16,740 nt of DNA, taken from contig URIK01000022.1 of assembly GCA_900547855.1 (NCBI GenBank), positions 1 through 16,740 on the forward strand. The letters are read 5' to 3'. The stretch comes from an uncultured Collinsella sp. Lineage in GTDB: Bacteria; Actinomycetota; Coriobacteriia; Coriobacteriales; Coriobacteriaceae. Under the pieces are notes generated by a model. It had not been told where the DNA came from, did not search any database, and worked only from the letters and a program-made list of their open reading frames with translations. The translations under genes were made by a program, and so were the position numbers. Below are positions 1 to 6,629 of this stretch, one piece after another (within the stretch, counting starts at the first letter, position 1; each line of letters opens with the position of its first letter).

Positions 1-2
1 AC

Positions 3-2369
3 CGTGTGGCGCAGCTGCGCGAGCGCGAGGCCGGTGCGTCGACCGATACCGAGGTCGATCCTGCCAACGAGCTTACCGTTGCCTATCACCAGCTGGTGAA
101 TGAGCTGGGTGTCGAGGGTGCCAACGAGCTGCTCGACAAGCTCGAGTTCCACCCTGTCTTTACCGCACATCCCACCGAGGCCCGTCGTAAGGCCGTCGAG
201 GGCAAGATCCGCCGTATCTCCAACCTGCTGGAGGAGCGTCCGCGTCTGGGCGGCTCCGACCTGGTGGAGAACGAGCGCCATATGCTGCAGGAGATCGACG
301 CCCTGGTGCGTACGAGTCCCATCGCGCTCAAGAAGCCCACGCCGGTCGAGGAAGCCGATACCATCATCGACATCTTCGATAACACGCTGTTCGACGTTAT
401 CCCCGTTATCTATCGTCGTTTTGACGATTGGGTGCTGGGCGACAAGGCCGGTACTGTGCCGCCGCTGTGCCCGGCGTTCTTCCATCCCGGCAGCTGGATC
501 GGTTCCGACCGCGACGGTAACCCCAACGTCACCGCCAAGGTGAGCCGTGAGGTCGCCGCCAAGTACTTTACGCACATGGTGCTCAAGCTCGAGGACAAGT
601 GCCGCCACATCGGCCGCAACCTCACGCTCGAGGCTACCTACAGCAAGCCGTCGGCCGAGCTCATTAACCTGTGGAACCATCAGGTCGAGATGAGCCCTCG
701 TTACACGGCCCGCGCCGAGCTGATCTCCGAGCACGAGCCGCATCGCGCCGTCATGCTCGTCATGGCCGACCGCCTGAACGCCACCGTCCGTCGTATCACC
801 GACACCATGTACCACAGCGCCGACGAGTTCCTGGATGACCTGCGCGTCGTCCAGCGTTCGCTGGCCGCCTGCGGTGCCGTCCGTGCTGCCTACGGCCCGG
901 TCCAAACCATCATCTGGCAGGTCGAGTCCTTCGGCTTCCATATGGTCGAGATGGAGTTCCGTCAGCACTCCGTGGTGCATGCCCGCGCCCTTAAGGATAT
1001 CCACGAGAACGGTATCCATGGCGACCTGCAGCCCATGACGCGCGAGGTCATCGATACCTTCCGCGCTATCGGCTCCATCCAAAAGCGCTACGGCAAGAAG
1101 ATGGCGCACCGCTACATCATCTCGTTTACCAAGAGCGCTCAGCATGTGGCCGACGTCTTTGAGCTGGCGCACCTGTCCTTTGCACACGAGGAGGATGTCC
1201 CCGAGCTCGACGTGATCCCGTTGTTCGAGCAGCTCGAGGACCTCGAGGGCTGCGTCGACGTGCTCGATCAGATGCTTACGCTGCCCGTGGTGCAAAAGCG
1301 CCTTGCCCAGACCAACCGCCGCATGGAGGTCATGCTGGGCTATTCCGACTCTTCCAAGGATGCCGGTCCTACCACGGCCATGCTCGCGCTGCACTCCGCG
1401 CAGGAGCGCATCGCCAAGTGGGCAGAGAAGAACGATATCGACCTGGTGCTCATGCACGGTCGCGGCGGTGCCGTGGGTCGTGGCGGCGGCCCGGCCAACA
1501 AGGCCGTGCTGGCGCAGCCCAAGGGTTCGGTCAACTGCTTCTTTAAGCTTACCGAGCAGGGCGAAGTCATCTTTGCCCGTTACGGCAACCGCACGCTGGC
1601 TCAGCGCCATGTTGAGTCCGTTGCCGCCGCAACGCTTTTGCAGTCGGCCCCGAGTGTCGAGAAGACCAACACCGAGACCACGCAGAAGTTCTGGGATATG
1701 GCCGAGAAGCTCAACACTGCAAGCCACGAACGCTATCTGGACCTGCTGAACACCGAGGACTTTACACCGTGGTTCTCGACCGTGACGCCGCTGACCGAGG
1801 TCGGTCTGCTGCCGATCGGCTCGCGTCCCGCCAAGCGCGGTCTGGGCGCCAAGTCGCTCGATGACCTGCGTACCATCCCGTGGATCTTCAGCTGGAGCCA
1901 GGCGCGCATTAACCTGGCCGCTTGGTACGGTCTGGGCACCGCCTGCGAGCAGCTTGGCGATCTTGACCAGCTCAAGGCTGCCTACCAGGAGTGGCCGTTC
2001 TTCCGCACCTTTATCGACAACATCGAGATGTCGATTGCTAAGACCGATCAGCGCATCGCCAAGATGTATCTGCATCTGGGCGACCGCGATGATCTGTCCA
2101 AGAAGGTCTTTACCGAGATGCAGCTCACCCGTAAGTGGGTCCTTGCCATCGTCGGTGATGAATGGCCGCTGCAGCGTCGTCGCGTGCTCGGCTGCGCCGT
2201 TCGCGTGCGTAACCCCTACGTCGACGCCCTGTCCATCGCCCAGGTCCGCGCCCTTCGCGAGGTGCGTATGAACCAGGACGAGATGGCCGAGGAGAAGAAG
2301 GCCGAGTACATGAGCCTGATTCTTTCGACTGTGACCGGCGTCTCGGCAGGACTGCAGAACACGGGGTAA
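3..2369 (+). CDS. ppc: Phosphoenolpyruvate carboxylase, 5'-partial
   Basis: Carboxylates phosphoenolpyruvate with bicarbonate to oxaloacetate, the anaplerotic entry to the TCA/succinate branch; cytoplasmic. The frame is open to the left edge (first full codon at base 3), so the gene starts outside the window. Counting from the GTG at base 6, the catalytic-His motif FTAHPTEARR has its His at residue 55, against 138 in E. coli Ppc, so about 80-85 N-terminal residues are missing. Other hallmarks are LGYSDSSKDAG (from residue 444), the glycine-rich active-site loop HGRGGAVGRGGGP (from residue 484), MSIAKTD near the C-terminus and the family's typical ending GLQNTG. The 788 codons seen plus the missing part match the usual 880-930 aa. 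No frameshift is visible. The next structure downstream is the E1 palindrome, whose inner hairpin could terminate it. Family assignment is certain; only the 5' end is unknown. Confidence 0.97.
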   Translation, partial: RVAQLREREAGASTDTEVDPANELTVAYHQLVNELGVEGANELLDKLEFHPVFTAHPTEARRKAVEGKIRRISNLLEERPRLGGSDLVENERHMLQEIDALVRTSPIALKKPTPVEEADTIIDIFDNTLFDVIPVIYRRFDDWVLGDKAGTVPPLCPAFFHPGSWIGSDRDGNPNVTAKVSREVAAKYFTHMVLKLEDKCRHIGRNLTLEATYSKPSAELINLWNHQVEMSPRYTARAELISEHEPHRAVMLVMADRLNATVRRITDTMYHSADEFLDDLRVVQRSLAACGAVRAAYGPVQTIIWQVESFGFHMVEMEFRQHSVVHARALKDIHENGIHGDLQPMTREVIDTFRAIGSIQKRYGKKMAHRYIISFTKSAQHVADVFELAHLSFAHEEDVPELDVIPLFEQLEDLEGCVDVLDQMLTLPVVQKRLAQTNRRMEVMLGYSDSSKDAGPTTAMLALHSAQERIAKWAEKNDIDLVLMHGRGGAVGRGGGPANKAVLAQPKGSVNCFFKLTEQGEVIFARYGNRTLAQRHVESVAAATLLQSAPSVEKTNTETTQKFWDMAEKLNTASHERYLDLLNTEDFTPWFSTVTPLTEVGLLPIGSRPAKRGLGAKSLDDLRTIPWIFSWSQARINLAAWYGLGTACEQLGDLDQLKAAYQEWPFFRTFIDNIEMSIAKTDQRIAKMYLHLGDRDDLSKKVFTEMQLTRKWVLAIVGDEWPLQRRRVLGCAVRVRNPYVDALSIAQVRALREVRMNQDEMAEEKKAEYMSLILSTVTGVSAGLQNTG

Positions 2370-2390
2370 TCGATAGCCCTGTAGTCGTCC

Positions 2391-2517
2391 GGGCCCGCCA
2401 TTAGTTTACTTTTAGGCACGTCCTCGGACATGCAAGAAGCCCTCGCTGCGCACTTCGTGCGGCGAGGGCTTCTTGCGTCCTGCGGAGTGTGCCTAAAAGT
2501 AAACTAATGGCGGGCCC
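2391..2517. repeat. Nested long inverted-repeat element E1
   Basis: Seen directly: a perfect 29-bp outer inverted repeat (2391-2419 with 2489-2517) encloses a 69-nt core. The core holds GTCCTCGGACAT (2420-2431), an inner 15-bp stem (2432-2446 with 2462-2476) tipped by CGCAC-TTC-GTGCG, and GTCCTGCGGAGT (2477-2488). The two 12-nt joints can each form a tiny hairpin (GTCC/GGAC, TCC/GGA), giving a four-way-junction-like fold. The same core recurs at 4945-5011 (E2) with different outer arms. It lies 21 bp after ppc. It could be a REP/MITE-like repeat, a terminator or a structured RNA. The structure is certain, the function unknown. Confidence 0.9.
2432..2476. terminator. Inner hairpin of E1, possible ppc terminator
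   Basis: A 15-bp stem (GCAAGAAGCCCTCGC with its complement) with the tip stem CGCAC/GTGCG. The descending side ends in CTTCTT rather than a clean T-run, so intrinsic termination would be imperfect. It is the first strong hairpin after ppc, about 60 nt past its stop codon. Confidence 0.4.
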
Positions 2518-2558
2518 TGCGATGTCCGGTCTTCAGTGGATTACTGCTGGGGGAATTA

Positions 2559-2678
2559 ATGGCGCGCTTCGCGCGTTTTGGATGGGGTCTGTCCCGGCGG
2601 CGCGTTTGGCGCTTCGCGCCGCGCGCCTTATCGATCGGGATTGAGATGCATGTGGTGCTTCTCGCCTTACGACTGTAG
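2559..2678 (+). CDS. Possible 39-aa small protein (doubtful)
   Basis: An ATG preceded by GGGGGA at about 5-nt spacing opens a 39-codon frame that ends in TAG one base before a strong intrinsic terminator (2679-2712). The peptide begins MARFARFGWGLSRRRVWRF: a basic, aromatic N-terminal half and a hydrophobic C-terminal end (MHVVLLALRL). I recognise no family. Against it, the frame runs through two GC palindromes (2563-2575, 2599-2627), and short chance ORFs are common at this GC content. The ribosome binding site and the terminator placement are the only support. Confidence 0.2.
   Translation: MARFARFGWGLSRRRVWRFAPRALSIGIEMHVVLLALRL
2563..2627. repeat. Pair of GCGCTTCGCGC palindromes (REP-like)
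   Basis: Two compact hairpins share the motif GCGCTTCGCGC. The first is CGCGC-TTC-GCGCG (2563-2575), followed by TTTT. The second is a nested stem, GGCGCG (2599-2604) with CGCGCC (2622-2627) around GGCGC-TTC-GCGCC (2608-2620). The TTC tip also matches the tip of the E1 inner hairpin. They may be small intergenic repeats; nothing in the sequence gives a function. Confidence 0.5.
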
Positions 2679-2712
2679 CGGCCGCGGTCCCGTTTGGGGT
2701 CGCGGCCGTTTT
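2679..2712 (+). terminator. Strong intrinsic terminator upstream of larA
   Basis: CGGCCGCG (2679-2686) pairs with CGCGGCCG (2701-2708). The stem continues through two G-T pairs and CCC/GGG to a GTTT loop, and TTTT follows. It would insulate larA from transcription coming from ppc or from the small ORF at 2559. The following 120 bases (2713-2835) hold the larA leader; I see no convincing -35/-10 pair there. Confidence 0.75.
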
Positions 2713-2835
2713 GTTGTGGGTCAAATATGAACGTTGTGTTAATGGGTCGGTGGACGGTGGTGTTTTTCGGTGAGCGGCGTATCCTTCCAACGGTTTATCT
2801 AGTGTGTCAGTTGAAAAGGAAGAGGGCGCTCGTCA

Positions 2836-4113
2836 TTGTTTGAATGTGAACTGCCGTTTGACCACAAGACGTTGCATCTGGAGCTCGAGGATAAGAACTT
2901 CGCGGGTGTGATGGAAGGTCATCAAAACGAGTTTAAGACCACGAAATCGCAGGAAGAGCTGGTAGAGGAGTCGCTTGCCAACCCTTATGGCTCGCCGTCG
3001 CTCGAGGAGCTTTGTGCCGGCAAGAAGGATATCGTCATCATTAGCTCCGACCATACGCGTCCCGTTCCCTCGCGTGTGACGATGCCTATTCTGCTGCATC
3101 ACATCCATTCCGCTGCGCCCGAGGCTCGCGTGCGCATTTTGGTTGCTACGGGTATGCATCGTCCGTCGACGCATGAGGAACTCGTCAACAAGTACGGCGA
3201 GGAGATCGTTGCCAACGAGGAAATCGTTATGCACGTCGCGACCGATGACAGCATGATGAAAAAGATCGGCACCCTGCCTTCTGGCGGCGAGTGCATCATC
3301 AACAAGATTGCTGCCGATTGCGATCTGCTGCTTGCCGAGGGCTTTATTGAGCCGCACTTCTTTGCCGGTTTCTCTGGTAGCCGCAAGTCCGTCCTGCCTG
3401 GCATCGCCAGCTACAAGACCATCATGTACAACCACAACGGTCAGTTTGTGAACGATTCCCATTCGCGTGCCGGCAACCTGTGCCACAACCACGTGAGCGA
3501 GGACATGTTTGCCGCTGCCGAGATGGCTCACCTTGCCTTTGTGCTCAACGTGGTGCTCAACGGCAAGCACGAGGTCATCGGCTCCTTTGCCGGCGACATC
3601 CACAAGGCGCACGAGGCTGGCTGCGAGTTCGTGAAGAGCCTTGCCGGCGTTGAGCCCGTCGAGTGCGAGATTGCCATTACCACCAACGGCGGCTACCCGC
3701 TCGACCAGAACATCTATCAGGCCGTGAAGGGCATGTGCTCTGCCGAGGCTACGCTTCCCGAGGGCGGCGTGATCATCGACGTCGCCGGCTGTGCCGACGG
3801 TCACGGTGGCGAGGGCTTCTATCACAACATCGCCGACAACGATCCGGCGGAGTTTGAGCGTGCCTGCATCGACCGTCCTAAGGACGAGACCCTGCCCGAC
3901 CAGTGGACGAGCCAGATCTTTGCCCGCATCCTGGCGCATCACCCTGTGATCATGGTCACCGACCTGTGCGATCACCAGATGATCAAGGATATGCACATGA
4001 CGCCGGTCAACACCCTCGATGAGGCGCTCAAGCTCGCCTTTGAGATGAAGGGTGCCGATGCCAAGGTGGCCGTCATTCCCGATGGCCTGGGCGTTGTCGT
4101 CGCACAGCACTAG
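2836..4113 (+). CDS. larA: Nickel-pincer lactate racemase LarA
   Basis: Interconverts D- and L-lactate with the nickel pincer nucleotide cofactor; cytoplasmic. With the TTG start used here the protein is 425 aa and its residue numbers fall exactly on those of Lactiplantibacillus plantarum LarA: Asp72 and Arg75 in SDHTRPV, His108 in GMHRP, His174, Lys184 (the covalent cofactor anchor, in GFSGSRKSVLPG), His200, Gln295 and Lys298. All of these catalytic or cofactor-binding residues are present, which favours true lactate racemase over the more divergent LarA homologs acting on other 2-hydroxyacids. The TTG start is chosen because GGAAGAGGG lies about 10 nt upstream, no better start exists, and LarA proteins begin with this short stretch before the LP-F/Y motif. 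larD follows 49 bp downstream on the same strand. The cofactor genes larB and larC lie on the opposite strand at 5702-7412. Confidence 0.96.
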   Translation: MFECELPFDHKTLHLELEDKNFAGVMEGHQNEFKTTKSQEELVEESLANPYGSPSLEELCAGKKDIVIISSDHTRPVPSRVTMPILLHHIHSAAPEARVRILVATGMHRPSTHEELVNKYGEEIVANEEIVMHVATDDSMMKKIGTLPSGGECIINKIAADCDLLLAEGFIEPHFFAGFSGSRKSVLPGIASYKTIMYNHNGQFVNDSHSRAGNLCHNHVSEDMFAAAEMAHLAFVLNVVLNGKHEVIGSFAGDIHKAHEAGCEFVKSLAGVEPVECEIAITTNGGYPLDQNIYQAVKGMCSAEATLPEGGVIIDVAGCADGHGGEGFYHNIADNDPAEFERACIDRPKDETLPDQWTSQIFARILAHHPVIMVTDLCDHQMIKDMHMTPVNTLDEALKLAFEMKGADAKVAVIPDGLGVVVAQH

Positions 4114-4122
4114 TACGCGGCC

Positions 4123-4137
4123 TAAACGAATCGTTTA
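4123..4137. promoter_or_regulatory. 15-bp palindrome between larA and larD
   Basis: TAAACGAATCGTTTA has perfect 7-bp arms around a single central A. It lies 9 bp after the larA stop and 25 bp before the larD start, and TATAAC directly overlaps its right end. Its size and symmetry fit a TetR-type operator, and a TetR-family gene lies about 1 kb away. The pairing of that regulator with this site is inference. I found no second copy near larA or larB. Confidence 0.35.
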
Positions 4138-4162
4138 TAACCGACAAGAAAGATAAGGTTTT

Positions 4163-4894
4163 ATGCTTACCAAACTCCTCTGCGAATTCGGCGCAACGGC
4201 CCTCATGATCATCTTTGGCGTGGGCGTGCACTGCGATACCGTGCTTAAGGGTACCAAGTATCAGGGCTCCGGCCATATGTTTGCCATCACCACTTGGTCT
4301 TTTGGCATCTCGGTCTGCCTGTTTGTCTTTGGTGGCGCCGTGTGCATGAACCCGGCTATGGTGCTTGCCCAGTGCATCGTCGGTCTGGTGCCGTGGAGCA
4401 GCTGCATCCCCTTCATGATTGCCGATATGCTCGGCGGCTTTGCGGGTGCCGTGATCGCATGGTTGATGTATGCCGATGAGTTCAAGGCTTCCGATGGTGT
4501 CATCGATCCCATTGCTCAGCGCAACATCTTCTCGACCAACCCCACCACCGAGGGTACGAACTATGCCCGTAATTTCTTCTGCGAGGCTATCTGCACCTTT
4601 GTGTTCATCAGCGCCATCCTTGCTGCTGCTAACCGTGCTGGCGAGAACGTCCTGATGCTCGCTATCTGCGTCGGTCTGATCGTTTGGGCTGTTGGCATGG
4701 GCATGGGCGGCATCACCGGCTTCGCCATGAACCAGGCTCGTGACCTTGGTCCTCGCATGGCCTATCAGGTGCTGCCGATCAAGAACAAGGCTGACAACAA
4801 CTGGAAGTACGGCTTGCTCGTTCCTGGCATCGCTCCGTTTATCGGTGCCGCTCTGGCCGCGCTGTTTGTGCATGGTTTCTTGGGCATGTTCTAG
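4163..4894 (+). CDS. larD: Aquaglyceroporin-family channel, probable lactic acid channel LarD
   Basis: A MIP-family channel of 243 aa with about six hydrophobic segments (roughly 5-23, 40-58, 82-102, 137-157, 164-184, 217-238). The first half-helix motif is intact (CMNPAMV, NPA at 63-65). The second reads GFAMNQARDLGPR, with NQA instead of NPA at 190-192 and the selectivity-filter Arg193 kept. In L. plantarum the racemase operon includes LarD, an aquaglyceroporin that passes lactic acid, and the position directly after larA supports the same role here; a glycerol facilitator is the alternative. A modest AAGG lies 4 nt before the ATG. Co-transcription with larA is likely (49-bp gap), although the palindrome at 4123 could give separate control. 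Family is sure; substrate is inferred. Confidence 0.85.
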   Translation: MLTKLLCEFGATALMIIFGVGVHCDTVLKGTKYQGSGHMFAITTWSFGISVCLFVFGGAVCMNPAMVLAQCIVGLVPWSSCIPFMIADMLGGFAGAVIAWLMYADEFKASDGVIDPIAQRNIFSTNPTTEGTNYARNFFCEAICTFVFISAILAAANRAGENVLMLAICVGLIVWAVGMGMGGITGFAMNQARDLGPRMAYQVLPIKNKADNNWKYGLLVPGIAPFIGAALAALFVHGFLGMF

Positions 4895-4915
4895 TCTGAG
4901 GCTACATAGTTGCCC

Positions 4916-5040
4916 GCCGTCCGCATGGGGTAACCTCCCAGCGCGTCCTCGGACATGCAAAAAGGCTCGCTGCGCACTTTGTGCGGCGAGCCTTTTTGCG
5001 TCCTGCGGAGTGCGCTGGGAGGTTACCCCATGCGGACGGC
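4916..5040. repeat. Nested long inverted-repeat element E2
   Basis: Same architecture as E1: perfect 29-bp outer arms (4916-4944 with 5012-5040), then GTCCTCGGACAT (4945-4956), an inner 14-bp stem (4957-4970 with 4986-4999) tipped by CGCAC-TTT-GTGCG, and GTCCTGCGGAGT (5000-5011). The core is 67 nt against 69 in E1. The inner-stem differences are compensatory (G-C to A-T, and one base pair lost on both sides at once). The outer arms match E1 at only about 13 of 29 positions yet are perfectly self-complementary. It lies between convergent larD and tetR, in the same orientation as E1. Confidence 0.92.
4957..4999. terminator. Bidirectional terminator hairpin inside E2
   Basis: GCAAAAAGGCTCGC pairs with its complement through a CGCAC-TTT-GTGCG tip. 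The plus strand runs into CCTTTTTGC, and the minus strand equally has five T after the stem. It would terminate both larA-larD (plus) and larB-larC-tetR (minus). The rest of the gap before tetR (5041-5159) shows nothing recognisable. Confidence 0.6.
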
Positions 5041-5159
5041 TGCGGGGTCTTTGTTGCGTTCGTACAAGCAACCCAATATATATCTGAATTTGGATGGGAG
5101 GGGCTTGTTGCTGGTAGGGGCGTTGGGCTGCTGTTGGCACTTTGGGAAGGGATAGTTAC

Positions 5160-5699
5160 TTAGCCGAAGAGGGGCTTGATGGCTGATAGGTAGTCTTTGG
5201 CTACTTCGGCCTTATCTGCTTGGAAGTTGTGCCAGGCCCACCATTGGACCATTCCTACGAAGCTTGAGGCTATGTGGTGTAGTAGGAAACTGCGGTCCAT
5301 GGTGCCGGCGGGGCCTGAGGGGTCGACGGGCACGGTTTCGGCTGCTCGTGACATGATGGTCTTGCGTAAGCAGTCGGCGAAGACGCGCGAGCCGGCTCCG
5401 GCTACGAGGGCTCGAACGCCCTGACGGCGTTCCCAGAGGTTGTTGAGGATATGCTCGACTTGCACGAGTGGGTCGTCGAGCGGCGTACCATCGTCGTCGA
5501 GGGCGTGGGCGCAGATGTCGTTCACGAGCTCGGACAGTAGGTCGTCTTTGCTCTTGAAGAGGCCGTAGAACGTGGCCCGACCAACATGGGCACGAGCGAT
5601 GATGTCGCCGACGGTAATCTTGCCGTAATCCTCTTCGCGTAGCAGCTCGGAGAACGCTGCAACGATGGCAGCGCGGCTTTTTTCTTTGCGGGCATCCAT
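5160..5699 (-). CDS. TetR/AcrR-family transcriptional regulator in the lar locus
   Basis: A 179-aa regulator. The N-terminal TetR helix-turn-helix is clear (about residues 8-56: AAIVAAFSELL, then ITVGDIIARAHVGRATFYGLFKSKDDLL). The C-terminal half ends in an aromatic stretch (MVQWWAWHNF) like the ligand-binding domain of small TetR proteins related to DhaS. It starts 2 bp after the larC stop codon and has no clear ribosome binding site of its own, so it is probably translated by coupling to larC. Being last in the larB-larC transcript, it may autoregulate that operon. Candidate operators are the inverted repeats at 7457-7490 and 4123-4137. L. plantarum instead uses LarR, a Crp-Fnr family activator, so control here differs. 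The ligand (lactate, nickel or other) is not shown by the sequence. Confidence 0.93.
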   Translation of the reverse strand: MDARKEKSRAAIVAAFSELLREEDYGKITVGDIIARAHVGRATFYGLFKSKDDLLSELVNDICAHALDDDGTPLDDPLVQVEHILNNLWERRQGVRALVAGAGSRVFADCLRKTIMSRAAETVPVDPSGPAGTMDRSFLLHHIASSFVGMVQWWAWHNFQADKAEVAKDYLSAIKPLFG

Positions 5700-5701
5700 G
5701 G

Positions 5702-6619
5702 CTATGCATCCACGTCAACGAGTAGACAACGGAGCGTGCCGGAGCAACCCTCGTAGGGGCGCTTGCCGGCGCCGTAGCCGACGGCCTCGATGTGGTAGCG
5801 TGCCGGCAGGTGCTCGGACGTGCGCAGCGCGGTGACGATGGCGGCGCCCGTGGGCGTCACGAGCTCGCCAGCGACCGGTGCGGGCGTGAGGGCGATATTG
5901 CCCGCCTGGCACAGGTTGACGACAGCGGGGACGGGAATGGGCATAAGGCCGTGGGCGCAGCGAATGGTTCCGTGGCCTTCGGAGAGCGACTCGACCACGA
6001 TGTCCTCAATACCTAGGTCATCGAGGCAGATGGCGACAGAGCAGACGTCGACGATGGAATCGACGGCGCCTACCTCGTGGAACATGACGGTCTCGGGCGT
6101 TTTGCCGTGGGCCTTTGCCTCGGCGGCGGCGAGCGCGGTAAAGATGGCGAGCGCACGACGCTTGGTGCCATCGCTTAGCTGCGAGCCGTCGATGATAGCG
6201 GTGACGTCCGCCAAAGAACGGTGGTGATGGTGGTGGGCGTGATGGTGACCCTCGTGGCCATGGCCGTGGGTCTCATGATCATGCTCATGGCAGTGCTCAT
6301 GCTCGTCATGGTCATGATGGTGGTGCTCGTGCTCGTGCTCGTGCGTGTGCTCGGCAGCTGTTTCGTTGCCGTAGAGCCATGCCATGTCGTGGTCGTGGTT
6401 CTCGAGCTCTTCTGCCAGCTGAACGTCGAAATCGCAGGCGTCGATGCCATGCTTGTTTACGCGCGTCACGGAGATCGAAAAGCCGTCGACCGGCAGCGTG
6501 GCGAGCTGTTCGCGCAGGTGCTCCTCGCTGGCGCCCAGGTCGAGCAGGGCCGCGACGGTCATATCGCCGCTGATGCCCGAGGTGCCGTCGATGATAAGCG
6601 TATGCTGATGGTTGGACAT
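5702..6619 (-). CDS. larC: Pincer cofactor nickel-insertion protein LarC, N-terminal domain only
   Basis: LarC inserts nickel into the pincer nucleotide (CTP-dependent cyclometallase) to finish the LarA cofactor; cytoplasmic. The 305-aa product has the family opening IDGTSGISGDM (residues 10-20), a very His-rich segment at 91-133 (25 His in 43 residues, a likely nickel store or donor), then EVGAVDSIVD, LSEGHGTIRCAHGLMPIPVPA and the PTGAAI and GYGAGKR motifs. It stops about 20 residues after GYGAGKR, where full LarC continues into the LarC2 domain of about 140 aa that binds CTP. No LarC2-like sequence follows in any frame; the next gene is tetR. In L. plantarum LarC1 and LarC2 are joined by programmed frameshift, and I see no equivalent here. 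The ribosome binding site TAAGGAG overlaps the larB stop, implying coupling. Confidence 0.93.
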   Translation of the reverse strand: MSNHQHTLIIDGTSGISGDMTVAALLDLGASEEHLREQLATLPVDGFSISVTRVNKHGIDACDFDVQLAEELENHDHDMAWLYGNETAAEHTHEHEHEHHHHDHDEHEHCHEHDHETHGHGHEGHHHAHHHHHRSLADVTAIIDGSQLSDGTKRRALAIFTALAAAEAKAHGKTPETVMFHEVGAVDSIVDVCSVAICLDDLGIEDIVVESLSEGHGTIRCAHGLMPIPVPAVVNLCQAGNIALTPAPVAGELVTPTGAAIVTALRTSEHLPARYHIEAVGYGAGKRPYEGCSGTLRCLLVDVDA

Positions 6620-6629
6620 GGAATGCTCC

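Noticed and set aside
3..60. Truncated N-terminus of Ppc as a biological deletion
   Set aside because: The frame is open to the left edge, so the missing residues simply lie outside the window.
2833..4110. 425-codon open frame on the minus strand opposite larA
   Set aside because: It is the mirror of larA: codon bias at high GC leaves the antisense frame open. Its product is low-complexity (many V, L, G, H, D) with no domain, while the plus strand has every LarA catalytic residue.
4073..5140. 355-codon minus-strand frame across larD and E2
   Set aside because: It runs opposite the MIP channel and straight through the E2 palindrome; the composition is antisense-like and no family is recognisable.
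5212..5718. Alternative frame after larC as a frameshifted LarC2 domain
   Set aside because: The frame is Arg/Pro-rich shadow sequence of tetR without any LarC2 similarity, and no slippery site is evident at the larC end.
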